NCBI GenBank assembly: GCA_964403285.1
Contig: CAYOFG010000013.1
Coordinates: 1 to 39,874 of the forward strand
From: WVXT01 sp964403285
GTDB lineage: Bacteria > UBA6262 > WVXT01
Length of the DNA: 39,874 nt
Direction of reading: 5' to 3'
A program made the position numbers and the translations under genes. This document shows positions 15,001 to 19,078 of the stretch, piece by piece. A model generated the notes under the pieces. The model was given only the letters and a program-made list of their open reading frames with translations. It was not told where the DNA came from and ran no database searches. Within the stretch, counting starts at the first letter, position 1, and each line of letters starts with the position of its first letter.

Positions 15001-17842
15001 TCTGCTGATTCTGGACACATAACCAGACTGTGCCTTTGGGATCCTTGTCCAGAGTATTATCAGTAACAGTGCCATAAATCTCATCCGTTATCTCACTTGT
15101 AGAAGTATACCACTTGCCATCTTCAGGAATGGTCAAAGTGGATGTGGGCGCAGTAATATCATACCAGAACTTCTGGGTGGAAGCGAGAGTTCCTAAATGG
15201 TCTACTCTATCCCAGGCGTGAGCGCCAATTTCATACTGGTGGCTATCAGTCCAGCAGGCCGTGGGATAGGAGATACTATATACCCAGTTGGGGTCAACAT
15301 AACTGGTCGCTTGAAGCCACTGCGCAGTCGTTGTAGAAATCCAGACCGAACCATTCCAGTAAGTGGAACCCAATGTAAGGTCTTTAATGCATATTTCTAT
15401 TTTATTCGCTCCTGAAATTCCACTGGCACTATCAGTAGCCTGGCCTTTAATTGATGTCTGTTTATTCTTCTTCACATCCACAGGGTCACTAATGGATAAT
15501 GTGGGATTATTGGCATCCAGTTTAACTGTCCTCTCCACTTTATTATATCCATGTCCTCCATCGGAAGAGCGTCCTCTTGCCTGAATGATATAAGTCTCAT
15601 TATCCTGCTGGTCATCCCAGGTAGTTGAGGGATAAGTCCAATCAGTGCCATTAGCATCATTCCAGAACTCTTCACCAATCTCTTCTTCAAATGCAATTTC
15701 ATTCCAACAATTGCCATCAGACTGCCTCTGGATGCGCACTTCAGCGCCAAGACAGGTGGCAGGAGTAGAAGGAGTAATCCAGGCAGTTCCCGAAATGTCA
15801 AGTAATTGAGTTTGTATGTCTATATCCCCGCTGGCAGACGGCGTGCTGATTGAGACCGAAGGGACAGTGACCGTAAAGGTATTAATCAAGACTTCAGAGG
15901 ACTGACCTGTGGGATTAATAGCCCAGAGGTTTCGCAGGCCACCCCCAGCATCTTCACCAACTTCTATGGTAGCTATAAACTGGGTAGGACTAATATAAGT
16001 AGATGATGACCAGTCCACCTTGGTGCCACTGAAATCGACTGATACCACTGTATCAGTTGAACCCCAGTTCATAAAGTAATTTCCAGTAATGGTCAGGTTT
16101 CTTGTCGCTGATTGACCACCTGATAATCCTCCTCCATCATCATCACTTATACTGGTTATCACAGGTTTTGGAACATAGAAGCAATTAGTTAGAGGGTCGG
16201 ACTTCTGACCATCAGGATGCATAACTTGAATATCATATTGTCTATCACCCGCTCCAGAGATTAATTTCAACTCAACATATATCTGGTCTGAGGCTAAAAC
16301 AGTGCAAGATGTAATTGCAACCTCACTACTTTCTTCTCCATCGAGAAGGACTAAAACTTCACTTCCTCCGTACTCAGTTACAAAATTTGTTCCGGTTATA
16401 GTTGCAGTTGTAATCTGATTGGTAAATGTGCAGGTTGAAGGAGTAATAGAAATCACAGTCGGCTTATTCCAGCCAGTAAAGTTAACCTTTTCAAAAAGTA
16501 CCTGCCCGGTGCTTGTATCTGTCCAAATTAAGGGTAAAGGAGTAAGGAAAGTATCAACATGCGAAACAAGAACCGGATACGCACAATTTTGATAACCATT
16601 CCAGTCGTAAACCTGCGTCCAGTCTGAAGTACTTGTGCAGGCAGATGAAGGAGCATACGCATAACACAGTGTATTATAAGAAGAGACCCAGACAACGTAA
16701 ACCCTTCCAGTATCCGGTTCTCCTCCCAGACATATAGTGGGCATTTGGGAGCCTGAACGCGAACCATCAATTTCAGTCCCATTAATACCTTGTGACCATG
16801 TGTTAGATTCCCTTTTCCTGAACTTTATATCCGCATCAGAGTAATTTGATGCAGTGCCATCAGGACAAACAAGGTAGATATCATAATTTGAATCATTTAT
16901 CGCTGATGGTGAATAATATAATTCTGTTGTCTCCAGACCAGCAGTATTCGCTGGATTTGTGTTTATCGTCATGACAGTGTTCCCAGCACCTGTAGGAGTC
17001 GCAGATAGTGAATCAGCAGGAACAGTGAACCAGTTAAGGGCATCATCGGCATTTCCATCTGTCCTGAATATTATTACATCTCCACTAGAGCTATTTTCAA
17101 GAATTATGGGAAATGTCATTGGTGAATCTGGATTATCTCCTATATCAGCGCAGTTAGTCTGAAAATTCAATTCAAGGTCACCATTGTTAAGTGTGGGCGT
17201 GTGGTCATCCATATCTGTATAATCCCTCGTGTCACATTCAGAAGCAACCGCCCTCAATCTGTCTGTCCCCGCTGAGCATAAGACAATATTAACATTACTG
17301 TTACGAAGGGGAACCTCACCGGTACTATATCTCATGTCTACTGTGTTATAATATGTCCAATGAATATCTCCTTCCTTATATCCTCCTCCTGAATCCTGAT
17401 GCAGAATCCCTCTTTTCACAAAAGCAGTAGTTGAGGTTGATGAACTACCTGGGGCAACAATTACAAAGACAGTTTCATCACCATCCAAATCCTCCTCATA
17501 CCATACAGAACATCTATAGCCCTCCTGAGTTGTATCAGTGAAAATCTCAAGTGATGCACCAGGGGTGAAGGTACCGCCAATAACCGCACCCCAGGTACTA
17601 CCATCAACCGAATAGGCATAATGACAAATCCCGGTATTTGAACCAAAAAATGCAAAATAGCCTTTTGTGGCTGACTCAATGATTTTCCTCTGTGCAGACA
17701 ACTCAGTATTTCCTGTTCCTACAACTGCTGGTGCCCCAAAAGAATTACCAGCAAGAGAAAGAAAGACCAGACAGAATACAATTAAGATGGGGAAAAGTCT
17801 AATTTTTTTGTCTCTATGCCAATTTCCTGGGCTCTTGTCCAT
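1..17842 (-). CDS. Giant secreted multi-domain Ig-like/invasin-like repeat protein, C-terminus beyond the left edge
   Basis: The frame starts at ATG 17842 and stays open to the left edge, giving at least 5947 codons with no stop found. Frame phase was checked near 1, 4.6, 9.5 and 13.7 kb and never shifts. A GGAG Shine-Dalgarno lies inside the end of the upstream gene, whose TAA overlaps the ATG (TAATG). Domains in order: signal peptide with core LFPILIVFCLVFLSLAG and likely cleavage near residue 37; a roughly 420-residue region with an Asp-box-like YSVDGSTW (77-84), perhaps a beta-propeller; two IPT/TIG domains (about 460-650, 'PTVISITPS', 'PVITSISDD'); about seven Ig-like repeats (650-1508); six invasin-like domains (1508-2150, 'DQYGN', 'TAG'); then about thirty Ig-like repeats of 110-120 residues. 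Each Ig-like repeat carries variants of FTYDT..P, SGTA.D..SGV, YW.G..W and SRA.DNAGN. No enzyme domain or anchor is visible, but the C-terminus is missing. An adhesin or cell-envelope role is inference. Confidence 0.93.
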   Translation of the reverse strand, partial: MDKSPGNWHRDKKIRLFPILIVFCLVFLSLAGNSFGAPAVVGTGNTELSAQRKIIESATKGYFAFFGSNTGICHYAYSVDGSTWGAVIGGTFTPGASLEIFTDTTQEGYRCSVWYEEDLDGDETVFVIVAPGSSSTSTTAFVKRGILHQDSGGGYKEGDIHWTYYNTVDMRYSTGEVPLRNSNVNIVLCSAGTDRLRAVASECDTRDYTDMDDHTPTLNNGDLELNFQTNCADIGDNPDSPMTFPIILENSSSGDVIIFRTDGNADDALNWFTVPADSLSATPTGAGNTVMTINTNPANTAGLETTELYYSPSAINDSNYDIYLVCPDGTASNYSDADIKFRKRESNTWSQGINGTEIDGSRSGSQMPTICLGGEPDTGRVYVVWVSSYNTLCYAYAPSSACTSTSDWTQVYDWNGYQNCAYPVLVSHVDTFLTPLPLIWTDTSTGQVLFEKVNFTGWNKPTVISITPSTCTFTNQITTATITGTNFVTEYGGSEVLVLLDGEESSEVAITSCTVLASDQIYVELKLISGAGDRQYDIQVMHPDGQKSDPLTNCFYVPKPVITSISDDDGGGLSGGQSATRNLTITGNYFMNWGSTDTVVSVDFSGTKVDWSSSTYISPTQFIATIEVGEDAGGGLRNLWAINPTGQSSEVLINTFTVTVPSVSISTPSASGDIDIQTQLLDISGTAWITPSTPATCLGAEVRIQRQSDGNCWNEIAFEEEIGEEFWNDANGTDWTYPSTTWDDQQDNETYIIQARGRSSDGGHGYNKVERTVKLDANNPTLSISDPVDVKKNKQTSIKGQATDSASGISGANKIEICIKDLTLGSTYWNGSVWISTTTAQWLQATSYVDPNWVYSISYPTACWTDSHQYEIGAHAWDRVDHLGTLASTQKFWYDITAPTSTLTIPEDGKWYTSTSEITDEIYGTVTDNTLDKDPKGTVWLCVQNQQNNQYLTQASTWTSSATPIWIQTNFRGTGKTREWYFDTSVVQWDNMVQYQVTVYAVDGAVGQPTGPNEQAQPWPQATFTYDDSVPESTITSLVQDRIYSSGPALEGTALDEYDNLEEVRVCLKQYIGGAKYWKGGPSFEVGYDTNCWQVATGTTSWQYTGFSDWEDGQRYRLWSKAYDSAGNIEDIPDSNITGDIGGNYFGYDESDPISSVTSPQHGDAFNQATAPSSITGNATDPVNGSGVDQVLVNIHYLPTGTTTYLAWKGSAWGTPGDYEINCDAFPWSVSMPGAWGSSMDGQAIEVRTRSYDKAYPANYEPLTSQCTFYYDITKPTSTITSPSISDPLYPYYANISSFTGTAFDSSPGTPSGVKQVGVRIKRSSDNYYWNGSTWTGTSFFDVGSGGTTWSYTNVPTWENGVTYKVNSRAEDEAGNFEANYGTFTFICDKAGPTSDNGAYNSTYDRIDGTASDAGVGTDDVVLKIKRDEDSLYWNVDQSTWTVFVATACWMQATTSDNWAHWSVDTSLVTWEDDHYYTHTSKGTDELGNEEATPPAKGSQFCYTLPATHFSISMSTTVVAGVAEPVTVSALNQIEGVAKSYLGILQFSCPDDPQAILPEDYQFTSGDEGVHYFDLVTSSGVTLCKVGNIVVKVNDSEDTDIKGEETILVKNAGANYITVTFPSSITAGTLYDVIATVYDEFDNQVQNPAYQGTVTFYSEPESNPSLPADYTFVPGDQGSHSWLVSQSTGVILRTATQTGWKLKVTDTVETSITGEKTGIIVNVGTPSTYEVKVNTTPVITAGDGRSVYVRVTDSCGNTVKDYDKTIRFNDDDPLTSIGDGLPIDYTFQVSEQGEHTFEATGSTDTVRLRTKGTRWVKVYQTDIPSREGYHQNIQVNPAAVTHFVVQMSTLCTAGVLEDITIWARDQFENHNDGYGTTLTFECSVAPDWNSPAPASMSGGYCYKDNYVAINKAGTGIWVRAKDASYQGQQNYIEVVASPTHHLKVFNYPSSVQAGSTGNYVWVEAQDEYNNKYTLHTGTVTFSVSDPQATPPADYVFQLSDNGSRPFQVILKTVGSNWNIKAWDKYDTTIATGTQSGISVTPKAANQFVVNLSTNQTVGVRSTIITVEAKDQYGNRDTNYSSGGSTWTITFYSDDTGATFEPPTYEFLSTDQGYKEFKDGDGYGVTFSTGGTFYVMVQDNQTTPINGQKDNIFVTLRPESDISFPQDNGEYDNVSPPTIWGTHWDDAQVIGVEISIQKNLTPDWYWNDSLNDWQERGAGNPYWNTASVWSSSWTYTGISNSKFASGNSYTIKSRARDNLNNYEATPYSSINFLYDTSEPVTTIVLPADGVDRNTSCGVNGTAYDEIIGYDSGLATLKIQVKGLSNSTTEYWDPPGWTTGGSGVWLGETAGEGWALSSTPTWKNGYKYEVRAYHKDEAGNEESPPVLNTFIFDTSKPDSSISCPSNPFYGPGLAMFWGSFVDYPSSPSYSSGVSSMTVRIYCSSGTYQGMYWDGNSWESLGPDNAWQYGSVWASTWTYTSLSGAWNTGASYIINSCAIDDASNVEVSITTATFTYDSTEPQTVLSMPEDDQGGASPKEYESMNSVYGTASDTLPGQLSEVEVKIRCIDSGVGIYNKYWNPEIDDWQDNEYWIGESSVTLVGQNWQFDSSYVDWVSNATGVLYQVWCRAIDKGGNVDTTPDDNKFKLKSPLPNTGVNSPGDDGYFEEPTSATGWTDSYTTEWVKVLLSSGPGYSTYWDETNDVWTSTKTWNSVTTWGGAGEDWTIDISTLAWTDGGRYNITSKGKGSAGEEPDKVGQYFYIDQTEPDSEISSPSNGDHFQSLDLIEGTSWDTTPGKMGKVQLYIKKGTNNYWNGSQWVSPSTEWLNASASDGDGFNETSEDWEYTIDPTTECWKDEGTHTIVCKAEDKVPNTEIMPYYSIDIVIDKSPPDSTITTPSQYLVNSLPEILGTGNDPAPTEGEWQGIQLQILNKDTTWYWQGGIWDTPDTWLDSDSDSNFTIYDSSWTYVNVDWTSGYEYQITCKARDKAGNLESTPSQAIFLFDEEPPVSSVTQPASNNDHLNSLVEINGTCQDTPEVHTSGVQEIKIALKGLTPPNTGYYKGSGDWTGNSSQWFTTNYSTTTLIWRKLTSVLGTFSGAGDPPDGEYAVIPRGLDNAQNYEVNFATRTFFWDTTKPEFLNVTPSSNTATSSNGVTLTLSEPLKQDTGIIIYKAETGFNGEVQDSTDTYHILTPLECGTTTQQTINISGLIDGNRYTLTVEGKDLADNSGDKVTHSGIIYDKTEPTSDINFPNKSYHSDVTTILGTCQDPPPVGGAETSGVEGVVVQISSGTYYWDGDSWESSVEWLTASSTNNWTNWYYNITVSTAFTNGGSYEVKSKAYDVVSNTQTVADSHPFTYDDSDPSCSVTSPASGNIYSSFVNISGNASDSLSGIDFVEVQITSGTTTKTYWDGSDWTTSVLWLPASGSWSYSSGPPKSKVTTGATYSVQCRATDEAGNQKLSSIVSFSGDVSAPDSQITAPANGVPIASPPTIEGTASENGPGSIDMVEVSIMREDNVYWDDTIPNWGNPYEEHWNVTYSSTNYNYWVYQGTPTWSGNIEYTIKSRAKDNGLPEANIEVVTSSVTFQYDPSGPTSAITAPSQGYYKSLTLLSGTADDDGSDGSGVVEVKLRIRDLTQGTTYWKGTVIKWEPGEWWEMASGLEDWTYDKLTDNDWQNNHVYAINSRARDGAGNYEINFTTKTFTFDNEQPDSTISTPTAGGYYSVVKPLNAIKGEASDNASGVKFVEVRIKRGISPPYWNGNTWVDVSTFTLTTGATSWSYIDIPNWVDGESYTINSRATDDVDIEEVSISTVTFTYDTSKPTSTVSMPINGGKYGAMDELSGTAEDATSGVDFVDITIQRPGGWYWNGSTWTASVEWLPTSYNDITEIWTYDSSTVTWLNNNIYTIKSRATDNAGNEETVYGEASFTYDTDYPSSGITTPGAGDNRKSLATISGTSSDNQGVKGVKIAIQVNPDNDPSPPAETQGWYNGNNFTGGTPQYFTTQASDGNFGGTSENWEINVSTWGFVTDNKYLIRSQATDVSNQEQISPFERTFTYDTEEPQSVVTLPANDSIATAPPEIKGTSSDNGPGEVSKVEVAIMRVVDSVYWDNTIPDWDEEHEGLVHWTEVSASSPAYAYWVYTATTPAWTPNYKYTMWSRATDNAIPTGNQEVVTSSNTFHYDPNSPTSIVNVPSESYYKSLTQISGTADDDGTSGSGVAEVRIRIRDLTQGATYWKGGANKWQPGDDSQAWRIVVGTISWTYGFSDSDWTNNHTYWINTRAKDNGNNYEINFATTVFTFDNEQPDSTISTPTAGGYYSVVKPLSAIKGEASDNASGVKFVEVRIKRGISPPYWNGNTWVDVSTFTLTTGATSWSYIDIPNWVDGESYTINSRATDDVDIEEVSISTVTFTYDTSKPTSTVSMPINGGKYGAMDELSGTAEDATSGVDFVDITIQRPGGWYWNGSTWTASVEWLPTSYNDITEIWTYDSSTVTWLNNNIYTIKSRATDNAGNEETVYGEASFTYDTDYPSSGITTPGAGDNRSSLATISGTSSDTQGVTGVNIRIEKVGVGFWDGNSWESYSTWFPASASDGDGFGETSEDWKYDVNFTTSPWEHNKSYKIKAQATDTAGHTESGSEVSFTFDTQGPDSTISYPQDGIPINSPPTIQGTASENGPGTIAMVEVSIMREDNVYWDDTIPNWGSPYEEHWNATYSSTTYTYWVYQGTPTWSANIEYTIRCRAEDNAKPSANLKVAVSSNTFQYDPNSPTTVITSPDKPYYDSLTLLSGTATDDGADGSGLKEVKLRIADLDENPVKYWKGTVIKWEAGEWWEMATGTATWTYDKITDADWKDNHLYRINSRAKDNAENYEITFPTRTFIFDTIKPDSTISTPTAGSYYSLAKPLNAIIGTATDPGSPSPSGIDYVEVRISSGSYYWAGSGTGWVTYSTFTLTTGTTSWGYNDLPGWSDGVEYTINSRTVDNATNVEISISTVTFTYDVTLPTSAITIPDPDASPPTLYESAPTVSGTAGDAYPGELFKVKISLQHDPALTGHYWKPGYGWVGGQEWIDATDTNNWSWSTSGVNWKNPGVEELYLIEVKALDKADNYESPVSTSAFRFRAPLPQTTITKPQEGKYYNIDGLPSIMGTGFHCAEDEVKVKLRRKSDWEYWDENNGVWQSSTTIVWNVASGYGTGNFSWTRGISTTAWEHNVNYVVTSKGKSQEGVTVEGTPVNFSIDLQNPSCQVTFPEDESYKKEVLEIKGNAQDSPAGIREVRITIKDQDDRYWKEFVSSGTWTTQETWLDTDYVSPYWTYDFSVVWIDTYTYWIQPKAWDTTDPDQPDKANTTLGTEISFVYDITLPTSTITNPADGTFVSSLPNIEGTASDEYGLDKVLLSIKRNTVPPKWWDSGWQASERWIVATGTDSWTYPDPGWTTPNNYTISSKAVDVAGSTQTVATSVSFTFDNQKPQSSITTPSQGDYLNSLDDITGTAYDALAGIPRYDPPTYLDESVKLRICDLTQGATYWDGGSWVGTEQKWVLAIGSTSWTYDTSGIWTSGHEYELTSKAKDRAVPTPNEEVPSTSVTFVFDINLPTATIVTPGEGAKLKNLSTISGTCQDDWKVDEIELEIKNITDSPNEYWTGTSWSTTTAHVWADVYTSSWTYSFTGSWSSGREHTITAKAQDKVPNYQVQLSSKTFLIDKGAPTVDVVSPIGDVNVAPDKVSGTAVDHPDSPLENSGISKVELEIKDNTAAPNEYWTGSVWVTTATWFDIGSTSWEYNVPEPSTTWKDGHLYRLQARATDGTGENVGYSSYLTFRYDKTKPTSQVSVPEDEKYYPYGEPSTLSGTAQDTSPGSDVDNVKVLVQRIDTGEYWNGSQWRPEAEGEKWNPATSFVAPAWEYTISNPTATWLNGKSYAVKSKAEDKAGNVEVVVSSNVFTYDTSEPSCSVDYPDNGDKIKDKVTFT
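4260..4882 (-). repeat. 623-bp exact direct repeat, copy 1
   Basis: Compared line by line, this segment is identical to 6039-6661, offset by 1779 bases. Differences begin at 4259 and 4883, and similarity continues on both sides. It covers nearly two Ig-like modules of the giant protein. Exact identity at silent sites points to recent duplication or gene conversion. Confidence 0.93.
6039..6661 (-). repeat. 623-bp exact direct repeat, copy 2
   Basis: Partner of 4260-4882, with identical bases over 623 positions by eye. Just beyond the exact part the copies differ mainly by single silent changes, such as gcctctcc against gcttctcc. Repeats this long are also a place where short-read assembly can collapse or miscount modules. 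Confidence 0.93.
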
Positions 17843-18174
17843 TATTTCTCTCCGAAATATTCAAGAGCTGGTGTTGCATTAGCAACTACTCTTTTAATTT
17901 GATTGCTTTCTGAATCACTCATACTTATTGCTCCCACGAGTGCTTTCTGGGTAAAGAGGATAAATCCCAGGACGCAGATTAGCGTTAAAACAAGAAAGAG
18001 AATAGAAGAACTCCCACCAAGGTAGATGGTCTGAGTTAAAGTTTCTTTTATTTTGCGCGTTCGGTTAAAAGGTGGGAAAATATTGGAGTGAATACGAGAA
18101 TTAGAAAAGTACCTCTCGAGGTCTTGTGGCAAGTATCTTCTATTCAACTGTGGTCTGGGACTTCCTTCTTTCAA
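17842..18174 (-). CDS. Small single-pass membrane protein, translationally coupled to the giant gene
   Basis: 110 residues of unrecognised family. I place the start at TTG 18174 because GGGAG lies 9 bases upstream and this start avoids overlapping the previous gene. The in-frame TTG at 18231 would lie inside that gene, and no ATG occurs before residue 85. The first 50 residues are basic and polar (many Arg, Lys, Pro, Asn). One transmembrane helix follows at about 57-74 (SILFLVLTLICVLGFILF), then a short tail of about 36 residues. The charge pattern suggests a cytoplasmic N-terminus. Its stop TAA shares a base with the ATG of the giant gene, so the two are probably translated together. Guilt by association suggests a role in export, assembly or anchoring of the giant protein, but nothing in the sequence proves it. 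Confidence 0.75.
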   Translation of the reverse strand: MKEGSPRPQLNRRYLPQDLERYFSNSRIHSNIFPPFNRTRKIKETLTQTIYLGGSSSILFLVLTLICVLGFILFTQKALVGAISMSDSESNQIKRVVANATPALEYFGEK

Positions 18175-18187
18175 AATATTTTTCTCC

Positions 18188-18403
18188 CTAATGTAGTGTC
18201 CAGAATTTGGGACCGTCCTCGGTGTACTCAATACGATAGTGTGTCCTATTCTTCTTCAAAATTTTGTTCTTTTCAGAATCTTCTTTCGGTGCGACTGACC
18301 CCGCGGAGTCATCCTTGTGGGTCTCTTCTGGTTCTGGGGTCTTTCTCAAATCTCTTCCGATAATGGAAATGATAAAATCTTTAGCCTTAAATTTTTTCTT
18401 CAT
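18188..18403 (-). CDS. Small charged hypothetical protein, first gene after the riboswitches
   Basis: 71 residues, family not recognised. ATG 18403 is chosen because GAGGAG sits 7 bases upstream; the frame extends further but that would run into the terminator at 18493-18557. The protein starts with a basic, partly hydrophobic stretch (KFKAKDFIISIIGRDLRK). A very charged middle (PEPEETHKDD, PKEDSEKNK) follows, then an aromatic tail (HYRIEYTEDGPKFWTLH). There is no signal peptide or convincing membrane helix, so it is probably cytoplasmic or peripheral. Its stop TAG is followed 13 bases later by the TTG of the next gene, so it is the first gene of a three-gene unit with the membrane protein and the giant gene, all under the tandem riboswitch leader. 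Confidence 0.7.
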   Translation of the reverse strand: MKKKFKAKDFIISIIGRDLRKTPEPEETHKDDSAGSVAPKEDSEKNKILKKNRTHYRIEYTEDGPKFWTLH

Positions 18404-18417
18404 AATTTTCTCCTCAA

Positions 18418-18461
18418 TCCCCCTCACCCCTCCCTCTCCCCTAAGGGAGAGGGTGAAAGGG
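18418..18461. repeat. CCCTCTCCC...GGGAGAGGG palindromic repeat
   Basis: A near-perfect inverted repeat with arms CCCTCTCCC and GGGAGAGGG at 18432-18453, within a C/G-rich extension. It lies in the leader just upstream of the 71-residue gene. A related copy lies at 33076-33111, so it is a dispersed element. Confidence 0.75.
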
Positions 18462-18492
18462 AAAAATAGAGTTGACCCCATTTTCCCCAAAT

Positions 18493-18557
18493 AAAAAAGC
18501 CGAATCAACAGCATCTCCCTAAAGGTCCCCTACCGATGGGTGATGCGTCAATTCGGC
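18493..18557 (-). terminator. Intrinsic terminator after the second (c-di-GMP type) riboswitch
   Basis: On the minus strand GCCGAAT and ATTCGGC form the base, with inner arms GCATC and GATGC, followed directly by six T residues. It lies between the downstream aptamer and the 71-residue gene, as expected for a transcription-control platform. About 75 bases separate it from the aptamer P1. Confidence 0.8.
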
Positions 18558-18630
18558 ATCATTTACGCGAGTTAGGTTAACTAACTGAACAGAGTCATAC
18601 CTCAGTCAGATAGTTTACCTAGACTCCAGA

Positions 18631-18725
18631 ACTACTCTTCGGTAACCCGGCTACCTCGATTTTAATCGGGGCCCGTGGCTTTGCGTCCCACCCTTTCGGT
18701 ATGGTTTGCCTTTATCGGAGTAACC
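18631..18725 (-). promoter_or_regulatory. GEMM-I riboswitch, G20 type (c-di-GMP-I), downstream aptamer
   Basis: The minus strand reads the GEMM-I core in order: P1 TACTC, GGCAAACC, a P2 hairpin closed by a GAAA loop, GGGACGCAAAGCC, a P3 with arms CCCCGAT/ATCGAGG, then GCCGGGTTACCG and P1 partner GAGTA. The base that in the Vibrio Vc2 structure is G20 is G here (18710), the c-di-GMP class. The GAAA loop and GGGTTACCG junction are canonical. It precedes its own terminator and the three-gene unit ending in the giant gene. Confidence 0.95.
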
Positions 18726-18758
18726 TATTCAATTTTCAAAGACTTCTTGTCGGGCACT

Positions 18759-18811
18759 GGAGTAGCAGAGCTTGCTCTGCGTCACTATCGCGAAACAAGT
18801 TTCGCTACTCC
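18759..18811. repeat. Dispersed palindromic repeat between the two riboswitch units
   Basis: Made of two hairpins: GCAGAGC/GCTCTGC and CGCGAAAC/GTTTCGCG-like arms, bounded by GGAGTAGC and GCTACTCC. The same unit occurs at 22483-22560 and a variant at 32279-32345. It sits in the spacer between the first terminator and the second aptamer. Confidence 0.8.
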
Positions 18812-18826
18812 AATATATTAATAAAC

Positions 18827-18901
18827 AAAAAAGCCGAACTATCAAAATTTCCGAACCCCGCCTTCGGCGTTTCACCGCAAGTGTGGGTTGATAATTCGGC
18901 T
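18827..18901 (-). terminator. Intrinsic terminator after the first (A20) riboswitch
   Basis: On the minus strand AGCCGAATTATCAA pairs with TTGATAGTTCGGCT (14 positions, one G-U pair), followed by TTTTTT. The 5' arm starts one base past the P1 arm of the upstream aptamer. The loop holds further GC-rich hairpins that could offer an alternative pairing. Confidence 0.88.
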
Positions 18902-18994
18902 CGACTCTTCGGTGGCCCGGCTATCCCCGATGAAATCGGGGACCCGTGGCTTTGCGTCCCACCCTTTCGGTGTGGTTTGCTATTATCGGAGTTC
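18901..18994 (-). promoter_or_regulatory. GEMM-I riboswitch, A20 type (possible cGAMP sensor), upstream aptamer
   Basis: The minus strand carries the GEMM-I core: P1 ACTC/GAGT, TAGCAAACC, a P2 with GAAA loop, GGGACGCAAAGCC, a P3 with CCCCGATTTCATCGGGG, then GCCGGGCCACCG. The base equivalent to Vc2 G20 is A here (18981), the change that marks the cGAMP-sensing GEMM-Ib group described in Geobacter. The junction GGGCCACCG also differs from the other copy (GGGTTACCG). Ligand preference is inference and could be relaxed. The core starts about 13 bases after the expected transcription start. Confidence 0.92.
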
Positions 18995-19013
18995 GTATTC
19001 TATTTTCGTTATT

Positions 19014-19042
19014 ATGTTATCACAACTTTCCTTAATTGTCAA
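19014..19042 (-). promoter_or_regulatory. Sigma-70-type promoter of the riboswitch leader and giant-gene operon
   Basis: On the minus strand a perfect -35 TTGACA (19042-19037), a 17-base spacer and a -10 TAACAT (19019-19014) preceded by TGA (extended -10). The expected start near 19007 lies just before the first aptamer. It lies downstream of the 376-residue gene, so the giant operon can be transcribed separately from that gene. Confidence 0.85.
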
Positions 19043-19078
19043 GGACAAAATTGTAAATTTTGCCCATCTAAGAATTCA

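Noticed and set aside
483..15801. Many plus-strand and off-frame minus-strand reading frames of 60-175 residues
   Set aside because: They all lie within the giant gene in other frames, lack ribosome sites and recur with the repeats; 4446-4640 and 6225-6419 encode the same shadow peptide because of the exact duplication.
1..17842. Split of the giant gene into several adjacent genes by frameshift or stop
   Set aside because: Motif-bearing Ig-like sequence is in the same phase at 1, 4.6, 9.5, 13.7 and 17.8 kb, and no in-frame stop was found between them.
17842..18231. Longer 129-residue form of the small membrane protein starting at TTG 18231
   Set aside because: It would overlap the preceding gene by 44 bases and has no ribosome site; TTG 18174 has GGGAG at good spacing.
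18188..18514. Longer 108-residue form of the 71-residue protein
   Set aside because: The upstream part would start within the intrinsic terminator and read through a palindromic repeat; the internal ATG has a strong GAGGAG site.
18727..18760. A second promoter just before the downstream riboswitch
   Set aside because: TTGAAAAT-like sequence is present on the minus strand, but no -10 at suitable spacing precedes the aptamer, so a single upstream promoter is the simpler reading.
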